A stretch of DNA of 64,000 nt from positions 1-64,000 of IMG/VR virus record IMGVR_UViG_3300032893_000001, one strand, 5' to 3'. Shown here one piece after another: positions 1 to 6,656 of the stretch (its first letter is position 1; each line of letters begins with the position of its first letter). Both the position numbers and the translations under genes were made by a program. Below the pieces are notes generated by a model. That model saw only the letters and a program-made list of their open reading frames with translations. It ran no database searches and was not told where the DNA came from. The DNA comes from a virus.

Positions 1-2163
1 CGCGAACGGCTCTTCGATGAGCGGCGTCGACATCGACGTCGTCGCGTAGAAGCCGTCCGAGTTCTGCTGCGGCGAGAACGTCTCGTTGACGGTGACGACC
101 GAGCCGGAGATCGCGGAGATGTTGTAGTTGTTCGTGTCCGCCGCGATGTTCAAGAAGAGACCCGCCGAGACCGGAATCGCGCCGGTCGGGTCGATGCCCT
201 GCGCGAGCAGGAGCGCGGCGAGGTTCGACACACCCGTGTCGAACGTGAGGCCCGTGTTGCCCACGCTGTTGCCGTTGACGCCGCTGGCGACGAGCGTGTG
301 GACCTTGTGCGTCGGCTTGTCCGGGTTGAACAAGCAGATGCGCTCTCCCTTGTTCGCCGGCGCGCTCATCGTGTCGACGTGGGTCTTGAAGACCTCGGCG
401 ACCGAGCTCTCGTGCGTGAGCGGAACGAGGCCGTAGACCTCGAACGCTTCGAGGTACGTCGCCGCGCGCGTGAAGGCGTCGACAGTACCGTACGGCTCGT
501 TCGCAGCGACCGCGTCGACTCCAAGGCCGGTCACCTGGATGCCCGGACCATTGAGCAGCGCGAAGTACATGCCGAGCGCGAGCGGGTTGTCGGGGGACAC
601 CGGGTCGAGCAGGTTGCCGAGCTGGATGGTGTCGTTGACGCGCAGCAATCCCGGATTGGCGGCCTTCTGCGTGACGTCGAGGCGAAGCGCGTGGTACGCG
701 ACGTACATCGGCGCGCGCCCCGGAAGAAGCGAAGAGGCCGTGGCTGCCTCGACGATCTTGCCGGTCGTGTCGCGCAGGATGCCGAGCTTGAGCAACGCGT
801 TGCCCGAGGTGTCGACGATGAGGTTCGGCGCGGGACGGCCAGTCATCGTAGGCATCGGCTGAAGGTTCTTGGCGACGACGTAGAAGTGCGTACCCGTGAA
901 GGTCGTCAGCACCTCGGTGTTGAGCTTCAAGCGCGCATTGTGCGAACCCGGAGCCACTTGGCTGATGAGGCCGATGTAGACACCATCGACCCAGAGCTCG
1001 TCGCCCGCCTTCGCCGCCATCGGCGAGCCGACGTAGCGAGCGATCTTGACGGTCGGCGTGAGGCCGGAGTCGAGCAGGTTGGTCGGGTAGACCGCCGAGC
1101 CGCCGTAGATCACGATCTCCGAATCCTCGCCGAGCGCGGTCGTGAGACCGTCCTCGCGCAGGCGCGTGCAGGTGAGCACGAGATCGCTGCCGCTGAGCGT
1201 GCACGTCAACCCGTCGAGCGGGTTGAACGCTGCCTGAATCTGCGCCGCCACTGCGGCCGCGCTTCCCGGATTGTTGAAGGTGACCGTCTTCGGCGCGCGC
1301 CCATCCGAGATGATGAGCGTCTTGCCGTCGAGCGAAGCGAAGGTGGGACCACCCGCGCCCGTCACCGTCGCTACTGTCGCAGGCGTCGACACGGAGGTGA
1401 AGTCCTCACCCGACATCTCCACGAACGGGGTCGTGTTGTTGCCGTTGCCGTCGTCGATCGCAGCGACCGCGCCGCCCTTGCGGAGCACGGACGACGTGCG
1501 CAGTGCCTCGAGGAGCGTGTTGGTCGCACCCGTTCCGAGGAACGCGCGGACCGTCGCCGGATCGATGGAGAGCTGCGACATGTTCCCGCGCGGGTCCGGA
1601 AACGCCGTCGTCGGAATGCGCACCTGCCAGCCGGCGTAGCTGCCCGCGCCGAAGCGCGTCTCACCACCCGACAGGAAGCCGAAGGCGGTGAGCACACCTG
1701 CCGTCGAGGCGCCGTCGATCGTGAGGAACTGGCTGTCGCCCGTTCCCGTCGTACGCAGGCGCCACTGCGCAGTGCCAACGAGCTCGGCGTATGCATCCGA
1801 CTCGCCGACGGCCGCGAGCGCCGCGTTGATCATCTGCACGACCGTCGCGGGCGTGTAGGTTCCGCTCGCGAAGGTGACGGTGACATCGACTTGGCCGTTC
1901 ACCGAGAAGAGCAGGTTGCCGTTGAGAGTGTAGACGACCGGCGGTCCGCCGCCCGCCGCGATCGCGGTGAAGACCGCGGGGAGGCTGACGAGTGCTCCCG
2001 TGTTCACGGCTTGCGCGCCGGCTGCGCTGGTGCTCACGGCATCGACGATCTGCTTGCAGGCGCCGACGATGCACGGAACGAGGGTGGGGGTGACGACCGT
2101 CGGGGAGGTGGTCCGGAACTGCTGGATCACCTCGACGCCGGGCTTCGGAAGTTCTGCCGCCAT
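1..2163 (-). CDS. Contractile tail sheath protein (partial, 3' end outside window)
   Basis: The reading frame is open from an ATG at 2163 to the window edge, giving 721 codons with the C-terminus missing. A good ribosome site (AAGGAGC) lies just upstream. The product starts MAAELPKPGVEVIQQF, which resembles the PGVYVEE-type opening of sheath proteins. Near residues 490-640 it has the sheath-like pattern of a polymorphic beta domain followed by NPLALGMYFALLN and then EVYGLVPLTHESSVAEVFK and HVDTMSAP. In sheath families this is the conserved C-terminal core that packs around the tube. The middle part is a beta-rich, Gly/Thr-rich insertion. It is the last gene visible in the leftward virion block; the tube, chaperones and tape measure would be expected outside the window. 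The family call comes from pattern recognition, not a search. Confidence 0.72.
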   Translation of the reverse strand, partial: MAAELPKPGVEVIQQFRTTSPTVVTPTLVPCIVGACKQIVDAVSTSAAGAQAVNTGALVSLPAVFTAIAAGGGPPVVYTLNGNLLFSVNGQVDVTVTFASGTYTPATVVQMINAALAAVGESDAYAELVGTAQWRLRTTGTGDSQFLTIDGASTAGVLTAFGFLSGGETRFGAGSYAGWQVRIPTTAFPDPRGNMSQLSIDPATVRAFLGTGATNTLLEALRTSSVLRKGGAVAAIDDGNGNNTTPFVEMSGEDFTSVSTPATVATVTGAGGPTFASLDGKTLIISDGRAPKTVTFNNPGSAAAVAAQIQAAFNPLDGLTCTLSGSDLVLTCTRLREDGLTTALGEDSEIVIYGGSAVYPTNLLDSGLTPTVKIARYVGSPMAAKAGDELWVDGVYIGLISQVAPGSHNARLKLNTEVLTTFTGTHFYVVAKNLQPMPTMTGRPAPNLIVDTSGNALLKLGILRDTTGKIVEAATASSLLPGRAPMYVAYHALRLDVTQKAANPGLLRVNDTIQLGNLLDPVSPDNPLALGMYFALLNGPGIQVTGLGVDAVAANEPYGTVDAFTRAATYLEAFEVYGLVPLTHESSVAEVFKTHVDTMSAPANKGERICLFNPDKPTHKVHTLVASGVNGNSVGNTGLTFDTGVSNLAALLLAQGIDPTGAIPVSAGLFLNIAADTNNYNISAISGSVVTVNETFSPQQNSDGFYATTSMSTPLIEEPFA

Positions 2164-2165
2164 AG

Positions 2166-2669
2166 TCAGTTGCTCCTTGCCATCTGTTCGTTGGACCTAC
2201 GATCGGCTGCTCGAACGACTTTTCTACAAGTCTCGACGAACTCCTCGTTGGTCATGTCCCACTTGATGCGGTTGACTTGTAGAAGAACCCACTGGAGGTT
2301 CCCATTTACGCTCGCGCCCCCGCGAGACTTCGGAATGATGTGATCGATGCTGGCAGTAGCACCGGGGATCAAAGTCTCTCCGGTAATGGCGCACTGCCCT
2401 TTCTGCTCCTCCCACAAGCGCTGAAGAAGAGCGATGCCCTTCCCATTCCCCAGCCCATGGGGAACTCCCACATTCTTGAGCCAGTGCTTGAAGCAGAAAA
2501 TGCCGACCTCTGCGGACTTTCGACACGATGGACACTGCCCTCGCGCCACACGCTTGGCGTAGTAGCGTCGGTTGTCCCTGCGCTGCTTCTCCAGGCATAC
2601 AAAGCAGCGTCGACCAGACGTTGCCGTCGGCTTTCCGCAGCCTTTTACGCAAAGAGTCGTGGAGTCCAT
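2166..2669 (-). CDS. HNH homing endonuclease (free-standing)
   Basis: This 167-residue protein has an N-terminal zinc-binding region with four CxxC or CxxH-type pairs (CVKGC, CFVC, CPSC, CFKH). An HNH nuclease core follows: CAITGE, then SIDHIIPKSRGG (catalytic His in DHI) and NGNLQWV with the second Asn/His-type position. Proteins of this shape cut DNA and spread as free-standing homing endonucleases in phages. The gene is wedged without spacing between two virion genes: its ATG touches the stop of the upstream gene and its stop lies 3 bases before the sheath ATG. Insertion into an existing virion operon is the likely origin. It is probably not needed for growth. Confidence 0.85.
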   Translation of the reverse strand: MDSTTLCVKGCGKPTATSGRRCFVCLEKQRRDNRRYYAKRVARGQCPSCRKSAEVGIFCFKHWLKNVGVPHGLGNGKGIALLQRLWEEQKGQCAITGETLIPGATASIDHIIPKSRGGASVNGNLQWVLLQVNRIKWDMTNEEFVETCRKVVRAADRRSNEQMARSN

Positions 2670-3623
2670 TCAGACCTTCACCGTGGTCGTTGCGACCGGG
2701 GTTGAATCACATTCTTTCACGTCGGTGCCGGATATGGGAAGGACCGCCCCCTGAAGATTGAGAAAGGTCTTGTTGCCGATACCCGGAGGACGAAGTCCGT
2801 ACGGACCCGTGCGCGCGCGGCGGATGACCACCTGCTGCGCCGGGTTGAGGGGATGCGCCGCCATCGGAAGCGCGTTCGGATCGGGCGCTCCCGGCGCAAA
2901 CGGCCCAGGACGCGTCGTCACCTCGAGGAACGGCGGATTGCCGCCGGCACCAATCGACGGCGCCATCCCAGGACGAATCGGGCACGGCTGCATCATCGAA
3001 AGAGCAAGCTGCACGTTCTGGATGATGCCCGTTGCGAGCGGCGTACGCGCGCTCGTTCGATAGAACTGGTACGGCGACGTCACTGATGTGCAGAACCACT
3101 CGTCAGCACCATCTCCCTCGATGATCGCTCCTGCGGCGCTCGGCGAGCCCACTTGGATGTTGCGTCCGACGTCGTAGAAGCCCTGCTTCATCAGCAGGTC
3201 TCGAAGAAGCCAGATGTGCTCCGCCGTCACCCACGCAAGATGCTCGCTCTCGAGGTCGCTGCGCGAGCAGCAGTTGATGACCATCGTGCCTGGAATCAGC
3301 AACGACTTGATCTTCCGACCCGTGGCGAAGTCGTACTGGTCCATGTCGTCGAAGCCGAGGTGATGGAATCCGATCGGCGCGCGCGTGAAGGTGATGCACG
3401 GGCGCATGTTGAGCGTCTCGACCTTGATCGGCGACTCGGCGGAGATGAAGAGCTCGGTCGATTGGTCGTCCGACTCCCAGTGGTACTGCCCGCGAGGGGC
3501 GGAGTAGAAGAGTCCCTGTACGAACGACACGTACAAGAAGCGCACGTGCTGGAGCGGGTTGTACTTGAAGCTACTCTCCGGCAGCTCCCCGTGCGGCTCG
3601 ACTCTGGGATTCTTCGTAGGCAT
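2670..3623 (-). CDS. Unknown virion-block protein, 317 aa
   Basis: I do not recognise this family. The protein opens MPTKNPRVEPHGELPESSF and is a mixed alpha/beta soluble protein without a signal peptide. Its C-terminal third is rich in Pro and Gly (residues about 215-290), with a basic patch around IRRARTGPYGLR. Position between connector-like genes and the tail sheath suggests a head-tail joining or tail-completion role, but that is inference from context only. It starts at an ATG inside the end of the preceding gene (53-base overlap), so translation is probably coupled. Confidence 0.6.
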   Translation of the reverse strand: MPTKNPRVEPHGELPESSFKYNPLQHVRFLYVSFVQGLFYSAPRGQYHWESDDQSTELFISAESPIKVETLNMRPCITFTRAPIGFHHLGFDDMDQYDFATGRKIKSLLIPGTMVINCCSRSDLESEHLAWVTAEHIWLLRDLLMKQGFYDVGRNIQVGSPSAAGAIIEGDGADEWFCTSVTSPYQFYRTSARTPLATGIIQNVQLALSMMQPCPIRPGMAPSIGAGGNPPFLEVTTRPGPFAPGAPDPNALPMAAHPLNPAQQVVIRRARTGPYGLRPPGIGNKTFLNLQGAVLPISGTDVKECDSTPVATTTVKV

Positions 3624-3951
3624 GGCGCAAGAGCTCCTTGTACTTCTTCATCACCTTGGCGGACTGCACTGCACCTGCCAGACCTCCGAGAACGCCGAGA
3701 GCGGGTGGAAGGTACTCGGTTGGAACCGGGTGCCCGAACAGCCGCTGACTCGCGAGATCTGCACCGTACCCCAATAGCTTACCAGCTCCGTACCCAAGGC
3801 CAGTTCCCGCAGCGATCGTTCCTGCTCCAAGTAGCCCTGCGAGCATCGTGTCCTTCGTAAGAGGAACGCCGGCAGACGGCATCTCCTCCGCGAGCTTCAC
3901 GGGTTCGGGAGCGACCTCGGGCAGGTACTCGAACAGGAACGGAAGGCTCAT
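3571..3951 (-). CDS. Small hydrophobic virion-block protein, 126 aa
   Basis: This is a short protein of unrecognised family. An N-terminal charged stretch (EVAPEPVKLAEEMPSAG) is followed by glycine-rich hydrophobic segments at about residues 36-65 (MLAGLLGAGTIAAGTGLGYG) and 82-98 (LPPALGVLGGLAGAV). These could be membrane-spanning or glycine-zipper helices. The tail is basic, then KYKELLRHAYEES. Glycine-zipper virion proteins are common among internal or ejected phage proteins, so an ejection role is possible but unproven. It overlaps its downstream neighbour by 53 bases and its upstream neighbour by 4 (ATGA). Confidence 0.6.
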   Translation of the reverse strand: MSLPFLFEYLPEVAPEPVKLAEEMPSAGVPLTKDTMLAGLLGAGTIAAGTGLGYGAGKLLGYGADLASQRLFGHPVPTEYLPPALGVLGGLAGAVQSAKVMKKYKELLRHAYEESQSRAARGAAGE

Positions 3952-4862
3952 TGCCCGAAGTCTCCGGGATTCGGGATGCTGTTTCTGTAGAGCGAGAAGA
4001 TGTTGGGGATCTCCTCTTTCAAGAAGTTCTCGAGGTTCATCGGCATCGTGTAGTTGCGCGGCGGCTCGAAGTAGATGTCCTGAAGTGCCTCGTCGAGCTT
4101 GAGAGGAATCTCGAACTCGATGTCACGCGGAGGCACTTCGTGAAGCTGCACTTCCTGATGCACCGTCGCACGCAGGTGTTCGGTCGAAGAAACAGAAACG
4201 ACGTGCCAGCGGCGGTTCTCGGACTCGATGATCAAGTCACGCGGCTTGAGCGGCGGGTAGTACCCCAAGCGGGCAGTCGTATTCGACTGCTGCTGCGGCC
4301 CGACGTTCGACGTCTGCTCGCTCTTCGCGGAGGGGTCGACCTGCATCCACACCTCGATCGGAGAGAGGTACCCGCGAACGAACCCCGTGTCGTAGCAGCG
4401 CACGCAGCGCGATCGGGTGCGCTTCTTCAACGTCGGACTCCAGCAGTCGCATCGCTGTCCGAACGTGCGTGCAGGAAGAACCCAGCAGCGGCGACCTGCG
4501 TACTCGTGGAAGAGAAGCTGGATGTGCCGTCGGAGCTCGAGAGCAATCAAGTCGGGAGTGGGCTCGAGCGTGACAGGACCGAACGTCTTCGTATCGCCAC
4601 TCGGAACGTGCGTGACGAGAAGCTGGTAGTGCAGCATCCGCCATCGGTCGCCGACGTAGATGGCGTTGTCGATGAAGAAGAATCGATCGCTGAAGGGCTC
4701 GGTCAGCTTGTCGAACGGCCCGCTCGGTGACTCGGAACGAAGAAGCTGGAAGGTGTAGTCGAGGACATCTTCCGACGTGTCTCCGATCGACCACGACACC
4801 TGATTCAGCGCGTTGTCGAGCGACCGAACCAGGAAGTCGTTGATGGTGATCGAGACGGGCAT
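3948..4862 (-). CDS. Virion-block protein with zinc-ribbon motif, 304 aa
   Basis: The family is not recognised. The N-terminal 110 residues look like a beta-sandwich domain of the fibronectin III or Ig type (ITINDFLVRSLDNALNQVSWS, YTFQLLRSESPSGPFDKL, WRMLHYQLLVTHV). A cysteine cluster follows at about residues 137-162 (RCDCW...SRCVRCYDTGF), which looks like a CxC...CxxC metal site. The C-terminal half carries VWMQVDPS and a long beta/alpha stretch ending in IPNIFSLYRNSIPNPGDFGQ. A neck or head-tail adaptor role fits the location, but that is inference. It overlaps the next gene by 4 bases. Confidence 0.6.
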   Translation of the reverse strand: MPVSITINDFLVRSLDNALNQVSWSIGDTSEDVLDYTFQLLRSESPSGPFDKLTEPFSDRFFFIDNAIYVGDRWRMLHYQLLVTHVPSGDTKTFGPVTLEPTPDLIALELRRHIQLLFHEYAGRRCWVLPARTFGQRCDCWSPTLKKRTRSRCVRCYDTGFVRGYLSPIEVWMQVDPSAKSEQTSNVGPQQQSNTTARLGYYPPLKPRDLIIESENRRWHVVSVSSTEHLRATVHQEVQLHEVPPRDIEFEIPLKLDEALQDIYFEPPRNYTMPMNLENFLKEEIPNIFSLYRNSIPNPGDFGQ

Positions 4863-4864
4863 CG

Positions 4865-5284
4865 CTACCTTCCAGTAGCCATCTGCGAACGCATCGCAGT
4901 GACCTGCGGAATCGAAGAAGCACGAGGCGCGCTGAGCTGTCCGGACACGGGGCTGCCGAGCTGGCCCGAGTTCATCATGAAGTTGCGGAACGCTTCGTCC
5001 AATCCACCAAAGCGGCGTTGATCGCCGAGGATGCCCTGCGCGAGGGCATGCGGCGCGAAGCCCTCCTGCGTGACCAGCGGGTGCTGTTCGATCATCTGCT
5101 GGTACTGCGCCGGGAGCGACTTGAAGATGCCCTTCTGCTCCTGCACTGACTGCATGGTGAGCTGCGGCGGACGGACGCTCGAGGGCACACTCGAAGGCGC
5201 GTTCGTTCCTGCTGACGCCAGGGTGGGTGACTGCCCCGTGCGCGACGCGTTCCCGCTGACGACGTGCTGTTCGGACTGCGGCAC
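4865..5284 (-). CDS. Frame -1 partner of the upstream virion gene (probable frameshift extension)
   Basis: The minimal reading frame starts at a GTG (5284) with no convincing ribosome site. The same frame stays open back to the slippery heptamer at 5353-5359 of the upstream gene. Read that way it adds 162 residues to the upstream protein. The sequence is Ser/Pro/Gln-rich at first (SGNASRTGQSP, VPSSVRPPQ). A helical segment follows, about 60 residues in from the GTG (GIFKSLPAQYQQMIEQHPLV), then a second one, GGLDEAFRNFMMNSGQLG. I think it is made mainly as a C-terminal extension through -1 frameshifting; independent expression cannot be excluded. Confidence 0.6.
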   Translation of the reverse strand: MPQSEQHVVSGNASRTGQSPTLASAGTNAPSSVPSSVRPPQLTMQSVQEQKGIFKSLPAQYQQMIEQHPLVTQEGFAPHALAQGILGDQRRFGGLDEAFRNFMMNSGQLGSPVSGQLSAPRASSIPQVTAMRSQMATGR

Positions 5285-5346
5285 GCGCGAGAGCTGAACG
5301 ACCGAATCGGCTTTGGTGGGCGGACCCGCGGGAGCGAGCTCGCCCG

Positions 5347-6654
5347 TCAGGCTTTTGGGCTTGCGACTCCTGCCGACGCTAGCGTTCCTTCCGGCTGTCG
5401 GAAGGCCGCCGAGATCGGCCCCTGACGAACCGTTCCAGGAGGTGCACCTGACCCGAGAAGCCCCGCGGGCGCGCCGCCTCGAGCCTTCACTCGATCAGCC
5501 AGGTCTGCCGATGCGCGCAGCCCGCGCACCTCGGTTTCCGCCGCGCGCGCCGCGCGCATCGCCTGCCGCCCACTGAGAGCAGCACCTGCACCGAGCGCTT
5601 TACGGAGCGGGGCGCCACGCGCCATCTGCTCGGCGACGTTGCCGCCTACATGCCCCGCCACGCCACCGAGCGCCGCGCCGCCGAGCGCGCCCGCGAGCAT
5701 CCCGCCGGGGTGCCAGCCGCGATCGTCGTGCCCACCCATGAGCGCGCCGCCGGCGGCTCCGAGACCCGCGCCGACCAGCGCCTTGGTCCCCTGGGGTCCG
5801 AGCTTCGAGAAGACGTTGCTCGCCGCCTGGCCGATGCCTGGAGGCAGCGAGAAGGCCAGCTTCTCCGCATCCGCGTGCGCGAGCTTCTTGGCCAGGTCCT
5901 CCGCCACCTTGCGGCTCGGGAAGGGGTCTGCGACCGCCTCGAGGCGCGGCCGCGCGCGCCCGATTGCCGTCGCCTCCGCGTTCAAGTCGCGCGCGCGAGG
6001 AAGCGAGCCGGGCTTGAACTTGACCGCCGTCTGCTTGGTCGCCTGCGCCGCGCCACGCAGTTTGCCCATCAGAGCAGGGTCCATCGCCGTCTTGCGCATG
6101 CGCTCTTTGGCGTCCTCGAGGGAAGCCGAGCTCAGCTTCAATCCCGGAGACCCGACCGGGCGGTTGTGCACCGCCTCGGTGTTGTCGAGCTCCTCCGCGC
6201 CGACAGCGCCGGCGCCTTGGGAGCCGGTCAGCTCGGGGGCCGGCGGCGTGTTCGGCTGCGCAGCCGCTGCCGCGGCGGTGTGCGCCGCCTCCTCCTCGAT
6301 CTGCGCGAGCTGGAGCTCGAGCAGCCGCTTCTGGAGACGCACCTGATCTTCCTGCGTGTACAAGCTGTCCATCGACGGCTGCTGAAGTCGGTGCTGGATG
6401 CGCTGCGCGTCGAGCTGGAGCTCTTGCTGCTCGAGCGCGACGGCCTGTTCGAAGAGAGGCGTTCCCTTGAAACGATCGAGCCAGCAAGCGACCTTGCCGT
6501 CGACAGGAGCGCACTCGTTGAACGCGAGCTTCTCGCCGTTGGCGAGAGCCTCGAGCTCGTGGCGCGGGAGCTTCTTCAAGTCCTCGATGAAGGCGCGCTT
6601 CTCTTGCTCGGCCTTCGACATGCGGTGAGCCGCGAGAAGAAAATGGTCGAGCAC
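5347..6654 (-). CDS. Virion-block protein with coiled coil and glycine zipper, 435 aa (frameshift donor)
   Basis: I place the start at GTG 6654, because GGGAGG lies 6 bases upstream; a TTG at 6660 is the alternative. Features in order: a charged helical N-terminus with two F/L-x-K-L-A type motifs (EKRAFIEDLKKLP, GEKLAFN), a long Gln/Glu coiled coil near residues 70-125 (EQQELQLDAQRIQHRL), an Ala/Pro linker, and a Gly/Ala-rich hydrophobic region near 285-345 (GAGLGAAGGALMGG and GALGGAALGGVAGHVGG). A basic tail follows. It looks like an internal or structural virion protein that can contact membranes. A slippery heptamer near its stop would extend about 162 residues into the next frame. Confidence 0.65.
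   Translation of the reverse strand: MLDHFLLAAHRMSKAEQEKRAFIEDLKKLPRHELEALANGEKLAFNECAPVDGKVACWLDRFKGTPLFEQAVALEQQELQLDAQRIQHRLQQPSMDSLYTQEDQVRLQKRLLELQLAQIEEEAAHTAAAAAAQPNTPPAPELTGSQGAGAVGAEELDNTEAVHNRPVGSPGLKLSSASLEDAKERMRKTAMDPALMGKLRGAAQATKQTAVKFKPGSLPRARDLNAEATAIGRARPRLEAVADPFPSRKVAEDLAKKLAHADAEKLAFSLPPGIGQAASNVFSKLGPQGTKALVGAGLGAAGGALMGGHDDRGWHPGGMLAGALGGAALGGVAGHVGGNVAEQMARGAPLRKALGAGAALSGRQAMRAARAAETEVRGLRASADLADRVKARGGAPAGLLGSGAPPGTVRQGPISAAFRQPEGTLASAGVASPKA
5353..5359 (-). promoter_or_regulatory. Candidate -1 ribosomal frameshift site (C_CCA_AAA)
   Basis: On the minus strand the heptamer CCCAAAA matches the canonical X_XXY_YYZ slippery pattern. The zero-frame codons are CCA (5358-5356) and AAA (5355-5353). 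One sense codon later the upstream gene ends at TGA (5349-5347). Slipping back one base opens the frame of the next gene, which continues without a stop to 4865. A self-complementary GC-rich stretch follows about 10 bases downstream (GGGCGAGCTCGCTCCC), a possible but weak stimulator. Confidence 0.65.
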
Positions 6655-6656
6655 GG

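Noticed and set aside
298-2343. 681-residue rightward open frame
   Set aside because: It is extremely Arg-rich and low in hydrophobic residues, the signature of the complement of a GC-rich gene. The leftward frame reads a sheath-like protein with a good ribosome site.
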